From UBA6927 sp022447855 (lineage in GTDB: Bacteria; Chloroflexota; Dehalococcoidia; Lucifugimonadales; UBA6927), in the NCBI GenBank assembly GCA_022447855.1, contig JAKUTX010000007.1, forward strand, positions 5,102 through 69,101: a DNA stretch of 64,000 nucleotides, in the 5' to 3' direction. The notes beneath the pieces were generated by a model. It was not told the origin of the DNA and ran no database searches. It was given only the letters and a program-made list of their open reading frames with translations. Each line of letters opens with the position of its first letter. The first letter of the stretch is position 1. This document shows, in pieces, positions 8,900-17,860 of this stretch. The position numbers and the translations under genes were made by a program.

Positions 8900-10162
8900 G
8901 TGATCGACATAGAAAAATTGCGCAAAGACCCTGACTTAGTCAAAGAAGCCATGAATTCTAGAGGTGAAAATCTAGACGTAATGTCCATTTTGGAAAAAGA
9001 TCATCGTTTGCGTCAGTTGATAGTTGAAGTTGAATCTCTACGTGCGAGACGTAATGAAGTTAGTAAAGATATTGGAAAGTCTGGGGATAAACCGAGGCGA
9101 CTAATTGATGAAATGCGATTGGTTGGGGAAAAAATTAGCCATCTAGATGCCGAACGTACTCAATTAGATAACGAGATTAGGGCAATGCTTTTGCAAATAC
9201 CTAACCTTCCTGCTGATGACGTTCCTTTTGGGAAAACTGAGGAAAGTAATTTAGTTATTGAAACTCAAGGAACTTTACCTAACTTTAATTTTAAACCACT
9301 TCCACATTGGGAGCTTGCAGAAACTTTGGGAATAATTGATTTCGAAAGAGGAGCTAAAATTGCAGGTTCTAGGTTTTTTGTTTTAACTCAAAAAGGGGCA
9401 AGATTGCAGAGAGCATTAATTAATTGGTTCCTTGACTTTCATACTGAGCAAAATTTTTTTAAGGAATTGTATGTTCCTTATTTGTTAACTAATGATTCAG
9501 CAGTTGCAAATGGCAATTTGCCTAAATTTGCGGATACTATGTACCGTGATACTGAAGATGATTTGTGGTTGGTTCCAACGGCTGAAATGGCAATTACTAA
9601 CATGCATAGGAATGAAATCTTACCAGCAGGATCTTTGCCGATTTCTTATGTTGCACATACTCCGTCTTTTAGAAGGGAACGTGCAGCAGCGGGTAGAGAT
9701 ACTAGAGGAATGAAGAGAGTACATCAGTTTGAAAAAGTTGAATTGTATAAATTTGTAGAGCCAGATGATTCATCGGATGCTTTAGATGATTTATTAGAGC
9801 AAGTAAAAAAATTATGTACTCTATTAAATTTGCCCTATCGAATTGTTCAATTGTGTAGTGGAGATTTAGGGTTTCAATCATCAAAAAGTTTTGATGTAGA
9901 AGTTTGGGCTGCTGGAAGTCAGGAGTGGTTGGAGGTCAGTACGTGTTCAAATTGTGTTGACTTTCAAGCTCGCAGGGCTTCAATAAGATATAGAGATGAA
10001 TCTTCTGGAAAACCAAAATTTGTTCATACACTTAATGGTTCTGGAATGGCTTTGCCTAGAGTGATTATTTCTATATTAGAAAATTTTCAGAATCATGATG
10101 GATCGGTAAATATTCCAGAAGTTTTGTGGCCTTATACAGGATTCAAAAAAATTGAAAATTAA
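8900..10162 (+). CDS. serS: Seryl-tRNA synthetase
   Basis: Charges tRNA-Ser (and tRNA-Sec where present). The 420-residue protein has the N-terminal long-arm coiled coil (about 28-110) and a class II core. Motif 2 is SFRRERAAAGRDTRG (from residue 256) and motif 3 includes LNGSGMALPRVIISILEN near the end. The length is typical of bacterial SerRS. The start is a GTG with AGGTGA just upstream. It follows ctaB closely on the same strand. The convergent acyl-CoA ligase ends only 12 bases beyond its stop, with no recognisable terminator between them. Confidence 0.97.
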   Translation: MIDIEKLRKDPDLVKEAMNSRGENLDVMSILEKDHRLRQLIVEVESLRARRNEVSKDIGKSGDKPRRLIDEMRLVGEKISHLDAERTQLDNEIRAMLLQIPNLPADDVPFGKTEESNLVIETQGTLPNFNFKPLPHWELAETLGIIDFERGAKIAGSRFFVLTQKGARLQRALINWFLDFHTEQNFFKELYVPYLLTNDSAVANGNLPKFADTMYRDTEDDLWLVPTAEMAITNMHRNEILPAGSLPISYVAHTPSFRRERAAAGRDTRGMKRVHQFEKVELYKFVEPDDSSDALDDLLEQVKKLCTLLNLPYRIVQLCSGDLGFQSSKSFDVEVWAAGSQEWLEVSTCSNCVDFQARRASIRYRDESSGKPKFVHTLNGSGMALPRVIISILENFQNHDGSVNIPEVLWPYTGFKKIEN

Positions 10163-10174
10163 ATTTGTTTGATT

Positions 10175-11722
10175 TTACCCATAAGAGTCTCTAAGAAATT
10201 GCTTGTTGATTTTACCTAGAGGGTTTCTTGGAATGGCGTCGACAAATATCACTGATTCAGGTTTTTTATAACTTGCAAGATTTTCATGACAAAAATCTAT
10301 TATAATTTCTTCATTCACACTATTTGAATCGTCTGCAACAATTATAGCAAGAATTTTTTCTCCCCATTGATCATCTGGGACACCTATGACTGCGCAATCA
10401 ATTATTGAGATATGCTTTTGAATGATATCTTCAATCTCTGCTGGAGAGATAAGTTCACCTCCTCTTTTAATTATGTCTTTTGAGCGCCCCACCAAGAAAA
10501 TATATCCGTCATTGTCAAAATATCCTAGGTCTCCGGTATGTAACCAATTGTTTTTAATTGCGTGAGAGGTTTCGGAGGTTTGTTCCCAATATCCTTTCAT
10601 AATTCTTGATCCGCGGGCTATAATTTCTCCTATATTTCCTGTTTTTAATTCATTACCACTTTCATCAACTATTCTAATTTCAATGTCTTCGAGCGGTTTG
10701 CCTATAGAAGATAAACGTCGGATTTTAAGGTTCTTTTCAGTATTATTCCCTTCGATTTTATGATCATCTGGCATTAATGCCGTAATTGTTGCACCTGATT
10801 CTGTTTGACCGAAAGCATTAATAAATTTCACATGTGGGAATTTGTCTATTGCGTCTAAGATTACTTTTACAGGCATTGGAGCTGCACCGTAAGTAATTAC
10901 TTCTAGGCTCCTTAGGTTATAGTCTGTAAAATTTGGATGTTCTATGATTGTTTTAAGCATTGTAGGGACCATCATTGCACGGTTGACTAATTTATCCTGC
11001 ACAAGTTGCAACCATTCGGTTGGTTCGAATTGCTTCTGTATGATTAAAGTTCTACCGGCATATATTCCCGAAATCATCGCTTGTATTCCGGCAATATGGT
11101 ACATAGGAACTGTGAGCAAATTGCTTTCTTTTACCTCAGGATCTGCCGGAGACACGTTGTTTAAAGTATAGGAGGTAAAACTTTCATGAGAAAGCATTAC
11201 TCCTTTTGGGGTTCCTGTAGTTCCTGATGTAAACATAATCATTGTTAAGTCTGAATCTTCATGTGTTGGATATACTTCTTCTGGGTTCCCGTTAGTAAGA
11301 AGAGTTTCGTATTGTATAAATTGACCCGATGTAGTTTCTAAAGAGATATATTTTTTTACGGATTGAATTTTATTTACACAATCATGAATTAATTTGACAT
11401 ATCGATTACCAAAGAGAACAATTTTTGGTTTTGCGGCTTCGAGTACCTTCAAAAGTTCTACTTCTTTTAAACGATAATTAATGGGTACATAGATAGCATC
11501 TAATTTAGCTGCTGCAAAATATGTTTCAATATGTTGGTTTGAATTAACATCAAGCAGAGCAATACGATCACCTTTTTCTATTCCCATTTCAGAAAATGCG
11601 TTCGCTAATAGGTTGGATCGGTGATTTATTTCTTTGTAAGAGAATTTTTGATTTTCAAAAATTACTGCAGTACGATCTGGGACTATTGAGCTAGAGATTT
11701 CTAACAATTCGCAAGTATTCAT
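10175..11722 (-). CDS. Acyl-CoA synthetase, AMP-forming
   Basis: ANL-superfamily ligase that activates a carboxylic acid to its CoA thioester through an acyl-adenylate. The 515 residues carry the phosphate loop TMIMFTSGTTGTPKGV (about 160-175), the hinge region TGDLGYFDNDGYIFLVGR, and the C-terminal catalytic Lys in NPLGKINK (about K504). Overall it resembles medium/long-chain fatty acid or aromatic acid-CoA ligases; the substrate is not readable. Two crotonase genes lie directly upstream on the same strand with gaps of 32 and -1 bases, so the three probably form one operon for degrading an acid via CoA esters. Confidence 0.92.
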   Translation of the reverse strand: MNTCELLEISSSIVPDRTAVIFENQKFSYKEINHRSNLLANAFSEMGIEKGDRIALLDVNSNQHIETYFAAAKLDAIYVPINYRLKEVELLKVLEAAKPKIVLFGNRYVKLIHDCVNKIQSVKKYISLETTSGQFIQYETLLTNGNPEEVYPTHEDSDLTMIMFTSGTTGTPKGVMLSHESFTSYTLNNVSPADPEVKESNLLTVPMYHIAGIQAMISGIYAGRTLIIQKQFEPTEWLQLVQDKLVNRAMMVPTMLKTIIEHPNFTDYNLRSLEVITYGAAPMPVKVILDAIDKFPHVKFINAFGQTESGATITALMPDDHKIEGNNTEKNLKIRRLSSIGKPLEDIEIRIVDESGNELKTGNIGEIIARGSRIMKGYWEQTSETSHAIKNNWLHTGDLGYFDNDGYIFLVGRSKDIIKRGGELISPAEIEDIIQKHISIIDCAVIGVPDDQWGEKILAIIVADDSNSVNEEIIIDFCHENLASYKKPESVIFVDAIPRNPLGKINKQFLRDSYG

Positions 11723-11754
11723 TTGGTATCATTCCAATATGTTTTTATCAAATT

Positions 11755-12495
11755 TTAAGTTCCATAATTTTGTGCGAAAAACTTTTTCACCGCTATATGT
11801 TCTAATTCAAAAACTTCTGGGGTAGATTTTCCAATATTTTTTTTCATATTGGATTTTACAAATCTAACTGCCTCAGGATTTAGATTCGCGAAAAATTGCG
11901 CAAACTCTTCCGCTGCGGGCAATAAATTTGATTCCTCGTATATTCTATGGATAATTCCTGATTTTAAGGCTTCGTTTTCAGAAAAAGTTACACCTGAGAT
12001 CATTAAATCCAAAGAAGAACTCAGATTCATGTTTCTGGGGATGGTTTGAGTGCCTCCAGCACCGGGTATCATACCCAATTGTGTTTCAGGCATTGAGAAA
12101 GTAGTTCCTGCACAAGCTAATCTTAAGTCACATAAATAACTCATTTCTAATCCTGATCCAATTACAGAGCCATGTAAAGCTGCTACAAAAGGCTTGGGGA
12201 TACTCATCCAAAGGCCCCAAATATCACGTTCCCATCGTGCTTGCCTAGAAATAATGGGTGATGGATTGATTTGAAATTCGGTTAAATCCGCGCCTGAGCA
12301 AAAACCTTTTGGTCCGTTACCGGATAATATTACAGATAAGATTTCTTCGTCATCTCTGATTGATTCTAGAATTTGAAAAAGTTCGTCACGCATTTGAATA
12401 TTATAGGCATTAATCACATTGGGTCTATTTAGAGTAATTTTGGCAACGCCTTTATTTTTTGAATATATGACGGTTTTGAAATCTGAAGATGGCAT
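11755..12495 (-). CDS. Enoyl-CoA hydratase/isomerase family protein
   Basis: Crotonase-fold enzyme of 246 residues. The first oxyanion-hole segment is GFCSGADL (64-71). Both acidic residues typical of hydratases are in place: Glu117 in GSGLEMSYLCD and Glu137 in SMPETQLG, followed by GMIPGAGGTQ. It is therefore likely a working hydratase or isomerase in beta-oxidation or a ring-degradation route. Its ATG overlaps the stop of the second crotonase gene by one base (TAATG), suggesting translational coupling, and the CoA ligase follows it. Confidence 0.9.
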   Translation of the reverse strand: MPSSDFKTVIYSKNKGVAKITLNRPNVINAYNIQMRDELFQILESIRDDEEILSVILSGNGPKGFCSGADLTEFQINPSPIISRQARWERDIWGLWMSIPKPFVAALHGSVIGSGLEMSYLCDLRLACAGTTFSMPETQLGMIPGAGGTQTIPRNMNLSSSLDLMISGVTFSENEALKSGIIHRIYEESNLLPAAEEFAQFFANLNPEAVRFVKSNMKKNIGKSTPEVFELEHIAVKKFFAQNYGT

Positions 12496-13256
12496 TATTC
12501 CCCTCTAAATCTCGGCTTTTTTCGGGATACAAAGCTCCGAATCCCCTCTGCACGATCAAATGAATGTTGTAGTAGGAAATTTAGATCGGCTTCCAATTTC
12601 AACCCTTCATTTAGATGTAATTCTAAACCAGTTAGGATAGATTCCTTTAAAAATTTCACAGCAATTGGTGAGGCATGACTTATTTGTTTTGCTAAATTGA
12701 TTGATTCGGTATCTAAGTTTAGGTTATTGATTATTCTACTTATCAAACCAATTGATAACGCATCCTCTGAATTGATTTGTCTACAAGTTAGAGTGATTTC
12801 TAAAGCTCTTCCTTGGCCTACAATTTTTGGTAATCGTTGTGATCCTCCATCCCAAGGAATTTTGCCTGATAATAATTGCCCCATCCTGAATTGAGCAGTA
12901 TCTGATGCTATTCTAATATCAGTAGCAAGTGCAAGTTCAAGAGCTTGATCAAATATATTTCCATTTAGAATTGCCAATGATGGAAGTTCGACTTCAGCAA
13001 TAGAATCAGACATTCTGAAATTAGAAATGTCTGTTAGTGAATCAAGCATTTTTGTAGGACATGGATATGAATAGACATTTTCGAATCCTTGAAAAATGAT
13101 GACTCGAAGATCATTACGCAAATTCAGGGTATGTAAATCTTGTCGAAATTCTGAAATTAAATTAGAAATATTGGGGTTAGAGTGTGATATTTGGTTAAAA
13201 GATACAATCCCAATATTTTCAATTTGTTTAATTTGAATTAGGCTCTCTTTATTCAT
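12495..13256 (-). CDS. Degenerate crotonase-family protein
   Basis: A 253-residue crotonase-fold protein whose C-terminal half is clearly recognisable (GGSQRLPKIVGQGRALEITL). Its catalytic apparatus is unusual. The first oxyanion segment, normally like FSAGADL, reads YSYPCPTKML (62-71). The second, normally GGGxE, reads IFDQALELA. Glu107 is retained, but the second Glu position reads MGQ (Gly126). Known crotonases without these glutamates do other chemistry such as decarboxylation, C-C cleavage or thioester hydrolysis, or are non-catalytic partners. It is the first gene of the set with the second crotonase and the CoA ligase. Confidence 0.8.
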   Translation of the reverse strand: MNKESLIQIKQIENIGIVSFNQISHSNPNISNLISEFRQDLHTLNLRNDLRVIIFQGFENVYSYPCPTKMLDSLTDISNFRMSDSIAEVELPSLAILNGNIFDQALELALATDIRIASDTAQFRMGQLLSGKIPWDGGSQRLPKIVGQGRALEITLTCRQINSEDALSIGLISRIINNLNLDTESINLAKQISHASPIAVKFLKESILTGLELHLNEGLKLEADLNFLLQHSFDRAEGIRSFVSRKKPRFRGE

Positions 13257-13310
13257 TCCAGAATAGTATCACAATGGGATTTAATGAAAATTCTAATATT
13301 GGTACACAGA

Positions 13311-13339
13311 TTGCAGATTTCACTTCCGTGCTTTAGAAT
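13311..13339 (+). promoter_or_regulatory. Promoter of the 52-residue basic protein
   Basis: TTGCAG (13311-13316) and TAGAAT (13334-13339) are separated by exactly 17 bases. A start about 7 bases downstream would leave a leader of roughly 28 bases before the ATG at 13374. Confidence 0.5.
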
Positions 13340-13373
13340 CTATTTTTGAAATTATTGTATAGAGAGGTGATTC

Positions 13374-13532
13374 ATGCCTAAAGGATCAGTTCCCAGGCGG
13401 GAATCCAAAAAAGCTAAGAAAAACTCTGCGAAGAAACAGGGTGGCTTATCTGTTTCCGAGTTCGCTTCCGCTGAGCCTGAGGTTATTAAGAAGCGTAGGA
13501 AATCTCGAAGCGACGATGAGGCTAATTTCTAG
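13374..13532 (+). CDS. Small highly basic protein, 52 residues
   Basis: A short gene with a good ribosome site (AGAGGTGA ending three bases before ATG) and its own sigma70-like promoter. The N-terminal half is very rich in Lys and Arg (MPKGSVPRRESKKAKKNSAK), then a short non-charged stretch (LSVSEFASAEPEV) leads to IKKRRKSR and an acidic end. The layout of a Lys-rich N-terminus plus a VIKKxRK motif recalls small uncharacterised basic proteins annotated in Chloroflexota. Codon use is less AT-rich than in its neighbours, as in highly expressed genes. A nucleic-acid- or ribosome-associated role is a guess from charge. It sits alone between two minus-strand genes. Confidence 0.7.
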   Translation: MPKGSVPRRESKKAKKNSAKKQGGLSVSEFASAEPEVIKKRRKSRSDDEANF

Positions 13533-13561
13533 TTTTTGAATGAACCGTTTTACTAAATTGT

Positions 13562-13972
13562 CTAATTGATTGCACTAATGCAATATGTTTTGCAATTAGC
13601 TAGTAGTCTTTCGATAACATTTGCAGAGATGTCTCTTGAGTTTGAGGATTCTGACCACTTTTGAGCCAATTCTTCACTTATATCGTTTGCTGACATGGGT
13701 TTGTTATTATTTGCGATGATTACTCGAAATATTGCTTCCTTAAGAGGAGTATCAGGCAGAAGGTAATCATCCTTTGAGCTAGAAACATTTGCAAGCAAAT
13801 CTAGAATGGGTTTGATATCAGAATTATTAGAAGGGTTTGGATCTAATCCTCCTTGACTAACGTAATCTAATCTACTGGTTAAAAGTGATGGAAGAGATCT
13901 ATTTTGCTCCGTCGCCAAAGATGTAGATACCTGATAGCGTGCAGGTTTTGTTTGTTCTTTTTGATTTGTCAT
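13562..13972 (-). CDS. Hypothetical protein coupled to moeA, possible winged helix at C-terminus
   Basis: 136 residues from the ATG at 13970-13972, chosen because GGAGG lies 10 bases upstream and the ATG overlaps the moeA stop as ATGA; seven further in-frame codons upstream lie inside moeA. The first half is polar and probably flexible. The second half (from LKEAIFRVIIANNNKPMSAN) looks like a helical, winged-helix-like domain with the pattern helix, 'pMSAndIS', helix. I do not recognise the family. The overlap implies coupled expression with molybdopterin molybdotransferase; whether it is a regulator is unknown. Confidence 0.65.
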   Translation of the reverse strand: MTNQKEQTKPARYQVSTSLATEQNRSLPSLLTSRLDYVSQGGLDPNPSNNSDIKPILDLLANVSSSKDDYLLPDTPLKEAIFRVIIANNNKPMSANDISEELAQKWSESSNSRDISANVIERLLANCKTYCISAIN

Positions 13973-15231
13973 AATGTCATTTCCTCCGGCCAATCAATCA
14001 TTTGTACTTCCACAGTTTCGCCAGCATTTTTGATTTTTTCGTTTTCAGGGCATATAGCAAGTCCATTTGCATGAGCCATGCTTGTTAACAGATTAGAATT
14101 TTGGTGGCCAGTCAATTTTGCTTTGTATTGTTCATTGTTCTTGGTCACGATTACTCTTGCAAAGACTCTTCTTCCATCACCATTGTATATTGGATCTTCC
14201 AGAACTGCACGTACAGTAGGTCTGGGTTGATGATTTTTACCCATCATTTTTCTAATCGAGGGGCGTCCAAATTGTTCAAATGCCACAAGTGCGCTTACAG
14301 GATTCCCTGGTAGCCCTAGATGAGGTATTGATTTACCTTTTTGAGTTATGAATGTTCCAAAAGCTAGAGGTTTTGCAGGCCTCATTCTAACGGACCAAAA
14401 ATCTATTTCTCCATGATTCTTCAAGACATCCTTTACAATATCGTAGTCTCCCTTTGAAACGCCTGCAGAAGTGATTAAAAAGTCAAAATCATCTATTGAA
14501 TTTAGTATCGAAGTTAGTGAATTGAAATCATCTTTACCTATTTCTAAAATTTGGGTAATTGCTCCACACTTTAAAGCCGCAGAAGAAATTGAATATGAGT
14601 TGCTATCGTAAATTTTATTAGAGACAATTTCAGAACCGGGTTTTATTAATTCGTTTCCAGTTGAAAGAATAGCCACTTTTGGTCTTCTTGTCACTGTAAT
14701 TTCAGACAATCCTAAGCTAGCAAGAACTCCTATTTCTGCAGGTCTTAGTTCTTTTCCGGATTTTAGGACAAGTTGACCATTTTGAATATCTTGCCCATAA
14801 GGCCTCACGTCAGACCCCGTATTAACCTCCGTAAGAATTCCAATTTCATTAGAAGATGAGTGTAGTAGTGACCGAGAGTCTTCATCAGTTTCTTCAAAGG
14901 GTATGACAGCGTCTGCACCTTTAGGTATTGGGGCTCCTGTCATGATTCGAACAGCTTGTCCTGAATTTATTGAATTTGAAAATGATTCGCCAGCACTAAC
15001 TGATCCACAAACTTTTAGAATTACTGGGTTTGTTTTTGAAGCTTTGGCAGTATCTTTTGATTTAACAGCATATCCATCCATTGCAGAATTGTCTGCTGGA
15101 GGGACATCAATTGAAGAAAAAACGTCTTTGGATAATACTTGCCCCAGAGAGTTTAGAATAGAAACGTTCTCACTACTTAGTACGGTGAACCGAGCTAAGA
15201 TTTTATCCAAAGCTTCTTCAACACTTAGCAT
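13969..15231 (-). CDS. moeA: Molybdopterin molybdenumtransferase MoeA
   Basis: Inserts molybdate into adenylylated molybdopterin, the last common step of molybdenum cofactor synthesis. The 420-residue protein shows the MoeA hallmarks in order: PPADNSAMDGYAVKS (44-58), RIMTGAPIPKGADAVIP, the MoCF-biosynthesis domain with STGNEL and TSAGVSKGDYD, and GLPGNPVSALVAFEQF (from about 311), with a C-terminal beta domain. Length is normal. It lies 89 bases downstream of pheT and overlaps the small gene that follows. Molybdoenzymes are therefore expected; the NuoG-like protein at 33415-36198 has the molybdopterin fold but is not proof of one. Confidence 0.96.
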   Translation of the reverse strand: MLSVEEALDKILARFTVLSSENVSILNSLGQVLSKDVFSSIDVPPADNSAMDGYAVKSKDTAKASKTNPVILKVCGSVSAGESFSNSINSGQAVRIMTGAPIPKGADAVIPFEETDEDSRSLLHSSSNEIGILTEVNTGSDVRPYGQDIQNGQLVLKSGKELRPAEIGVLASLGLSEITVTRRPKVAILSTGNELIKPGSEIVSNKIYDSNSYSISSAALKCGAITQILEIGKDDFNSLTSILNSIDDFDFLITSAGVSKGDYDIVKDVLKNHGEIDFWSVRMRPAKPLAFGTFITQKGKSIPHLGLPGNPVSALVAFEQFGRPSIRKMMGKNHQPRPTVRAVLEDPIYNGDGRRVFARVIVTKNNEQYKAKLTGHQNSNLLTSMAHANGLAICPENEKIKNAGETVEVQMIDWPEEMTL

Positions 15232-15320
15232 GTTTTCGTTTAAAAGATGTTTGTGAACGTGAATGTGAATGCCTCGGAATACTTTCGTTAATTATACACC
15301 AGTACGATTTAATAATGCTT

Positions 15321-17849
15321 TTATATTTCTCTAAGCTCTGCTGCTAATTCTTGGTTAAGTTGTTTTAGGATTGTTTTCATGGCACTATCAACTTGTTTGG
15401 ATGTTAAAGTGCTTTGTGGAGATTGAAAAGTGATTCGGAAGGCAATTGATTTTCTGCCGATTTCCACTCCTTGTCCTGAATAGAGATCGAACGGAATAGA
15501 ATTGATCACAAGTTTGTGTTTATGAATAATATCTTGGATTGTTGAGGATAAAACATCATCATTTACTACCAACGCCAAATCTCTGTAAGCCTCTGGAAAT
15601 TTGCTTATTTGGGTATAGTTGGTTTTAGAATCAGCGATGCATGAGATAATTGCATTAAGATCAAGTTCAAAAAAAATTACGCCAGAATTTTTATCTAAAT
15701 CAAAAGATTGAAAAGTTTTTTGGTTAATCTCTCCTAATACACCTAAAAGATTGGATTCAGACATGATGTAAGCTGCAGAAGATGTGTTCAGGATATTTTT
15801 TACTGTAGATAAAGGCTCTGGTTTGATTTCATCATTACTGGTTTCAACTAAGTGGTAAGTGGGATGGATTCCCAAATTTGAGAAAAGATTTTCTAAAATA
15901 CCTTTTCCGTCAAAAAAATCTAAATTTTCAGAAGATTGAATCCAAGAGAGTTCATTTCTTTTCCCAGATAAAATACCAGTAATCATTTCAATTTCGTTAG
16001 GTAAAGGGGTTTCTGCAGAAGGGATTTCAGTTGGAAGAAAAACTCTACCCACTTCAAATAATTTAAAATTTTGTTCCCCTGAAGATTGCTGATTGTATGA
16101 CAATGTTTGAAGCATGCTTGCTCGTAGTGTAGGCCTAGCAAACACAAATTCAGAACTCATTTGGTTCGCTACTTTTAATGGATTCTTTTGAATTACTCCA
16201 CCTAATTTATCTATTGATTGCTGGCTAATTAATGGGTAGGAAATAATCTCTTGCATGCCAGAAGCCACTAACAAATCCTTAGCCTGTTCTCTTATATCGT
16301 ATTTAATGTTTTGCCGTTGGTGAGGTATTTGCGAAGATAGCATTTCAGTGGGTACTTCATCGTAGCCAGAAATTCTCACTATTTCTTCAATTAGATCTTC
16401 TTCTATTGAAATATCAGATCTCCAATATGGAGGAGTAAACCACATTGTTTCTTCACGTTCGGGGATTGATTTTGCTTCTATAGTTTCTATGGTGTTGAAA
16501 AGTCCCGTTGGAGGGTCTGATTTTTCAAATCCTAATGAAATTAATACTGAAGTAATTGAATCGCTAGAATAATCTTTCCCAATCAGATTTTTCATCTTAC
16601 TTTTATTAACACTAATTGGAGAAATAACTTCTTCAGAATAATTTTGATCAATAATTTCTTTTGAAGAAACACCTCCACAAATTTCTAAGATCATTTGTGT
16701 TGCTCTTTTTAAAGCAAAAGATGTGATTTCTGGGCGTATATTTCTTTCAAATCTGTAGGATGCTTCTGTACTAATTTTTAAATTAGTACGAGTAGCTCTG
16801 ATATTGCCAGAATCGAAGTTGGCAGATTCCAAAAAAATATTTTTGGTTTTGGAGTCAATCTCCGCACGAGTTCCTCCAATTATTCCAGCTAATCCAATAG
16901 GTCCTAATTCATCAGAAATAGTTAACATTTCGGGTGTTAATTTTCTAGTTTCACCATCGAGCGTTTTTATAGTTTCATCAGTTTTAGCTCTTCTAACAAA
17001 AATTTTATCACCCGAAATTTTGTCCAAATCGAAAGCATGCAGTGGTTGGCCGTATTCCAGCATTACGAAATTTGTTATATCAACAATATTGTTAATGGGG
17101 CGTTGTCCTGACTTTGTGAGTGCATCTTGAAGCCATTTTGGAGATTCATGAATCTTTACATTCGTGAGAACATTTCCAGTGTATCTGTTGCAAATTTCTG
17201 GATTTTCTACTTTTACAGATGCTAGTTCTGCAATTGGTAATCCTTCACATTGATACAAAACATCAGGTTTTTGAAATTTTGTTTTAGTGATTGCAGCAAT
17301 TTCGTGCACGATTCCAAGCACAGACAGACAATCTGGTCTGTTTGGTGTGATTTCAATATCCAGTATTGCATCAGCCAAAATTTCCTTAGCTGATGTTCCT
17401 ATTGGAGTAGATTCGGGTAATACTAAAATCCCTTCATGGTCGCTACTTAGTTGTAGTTCTAACTCTGAACACACCATTCCTTTTGATTCAATTCCGCGTA
17501 TCTTAGCTGCTTTTAGGGGTTCAGATTTTTGATTCCTTGGATTGAATAAAATAGCTCCCTCAGTTGCAAAAATAATTTTTTGACCAACTTGTATGTTAGG
17601 AGCGCCGCATACCACCTTTTCAATATTAGATTCTGTTAATAAGACTGAGACTAATTTTAGCCTATCGGCATTAGGATGAGGTTCTATGGATTTGATTTCT
17701 CCTACAAATAAAGAAGACTTCTCCCAATTTGCTCCGATTTCATTGACTTCAGCAACTTCAATTCCGACCATGGTTAAATGATGAGCCAGTTCAGTTGGAG
17801 TCATACTGAGGTCTATATATTTTTTAATCCAAGATATTGGGATTTTCAT
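15321..17849 (-). CDS. pheT: Phenylalanyl-tRNA synthetase beta subunit
   Basis: Non-catalytic, editing subunit of the (alpha-beta)2 PheRS. The 842 residues carry the tRNA-binding EMAP-like domain (about 40-150, with GEIKSIEPHPNADRLKLVSV), the B3/B4 editing domain (TPNRPDCLSVLGIVHEIA onward), the B5 domain (about 405-505), a catalytic-like core and a C-terminal FDX-ACB anticodon-binding domain (about 748-842). Length is in the usual 780-850 range. It begins 11 bases after the pheS stop, so the two are one operon. Confidence 0.97.
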   Translation of the reverse strand: MKIPISWIKKYIDLSMTPTELAHHLTMVGIEVAEVNEIGANWEKSSLFVGEIKSIEPHPNADRLKLVSVLLTESNIEKVVCGAPNIQVGQKIIFATEGAILFNPRNQKSEPLKAAKIRGIESKGMVCSELELQLSSDHEGILVLPESTPIGTSAKEILADAILDIEITPNRPDCLSVLGIVHEIAAITKTKFQKPDVLYQCEGLPIAELASVKVENPEICNRYTGNVLTNVKIHESPKWLQDALTKSGQRPINNIVDITNFVMLEYGQPLHAFDLDKISGDKIFVRRAKTDETIKTLDGETRKLTPEMLTISDELGPIGLAGIIGGTRAEIDSKTKNIFLESANFDSGNIRATRTNLKISTEASYRFERNIRPEITSFALKRATQMILEICGGVSSKEIIDQNYSEEVISPISVNKSKMKNLIGKDYSSDSITSVLISLGFEKSDPPTGLFNTIETIEAKSIPEREETMWFTPPYWRSDISIEEDLIEEIVRISGYDEVPTEMLSSQIPHQRQNIKYDIREQAKDLLVASGMQEIISYPLISQQSIDKLGGVIQKNPLKVANQMSSEFVFARPTLRASMLQTLSYNQQSSGEQNFKLFEVGRVFLPTEIPSAETPLPNEIEMITGILSGKRNELSWIQSSENLDFFDGKGILENLFSNLGIHPTYHLVETSNDEIKPEPLSTVKNILNTSSAAYIMSESNLLGVLGEINQKTFQSFDLDKNSGVIFFELDLNAIISCIADSKTNYTQISKFPEAYRDLALVVNDDVLSSTIQDIIHKHKLVINSIPFDLYSGQGVEIGRKSIAFRITFQSPQSTLTSKQVDSAMKTILKQLNQELAAELREI

Positions 17850-17860
17850 GATTTTCTCGT

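Noticed and set aside
14903..15256. 117-codon open frame opposite moeA
   Set aside because: It is antisense to a well-conserved gene, has no ribosome site and shows no recognisable protein pattern.
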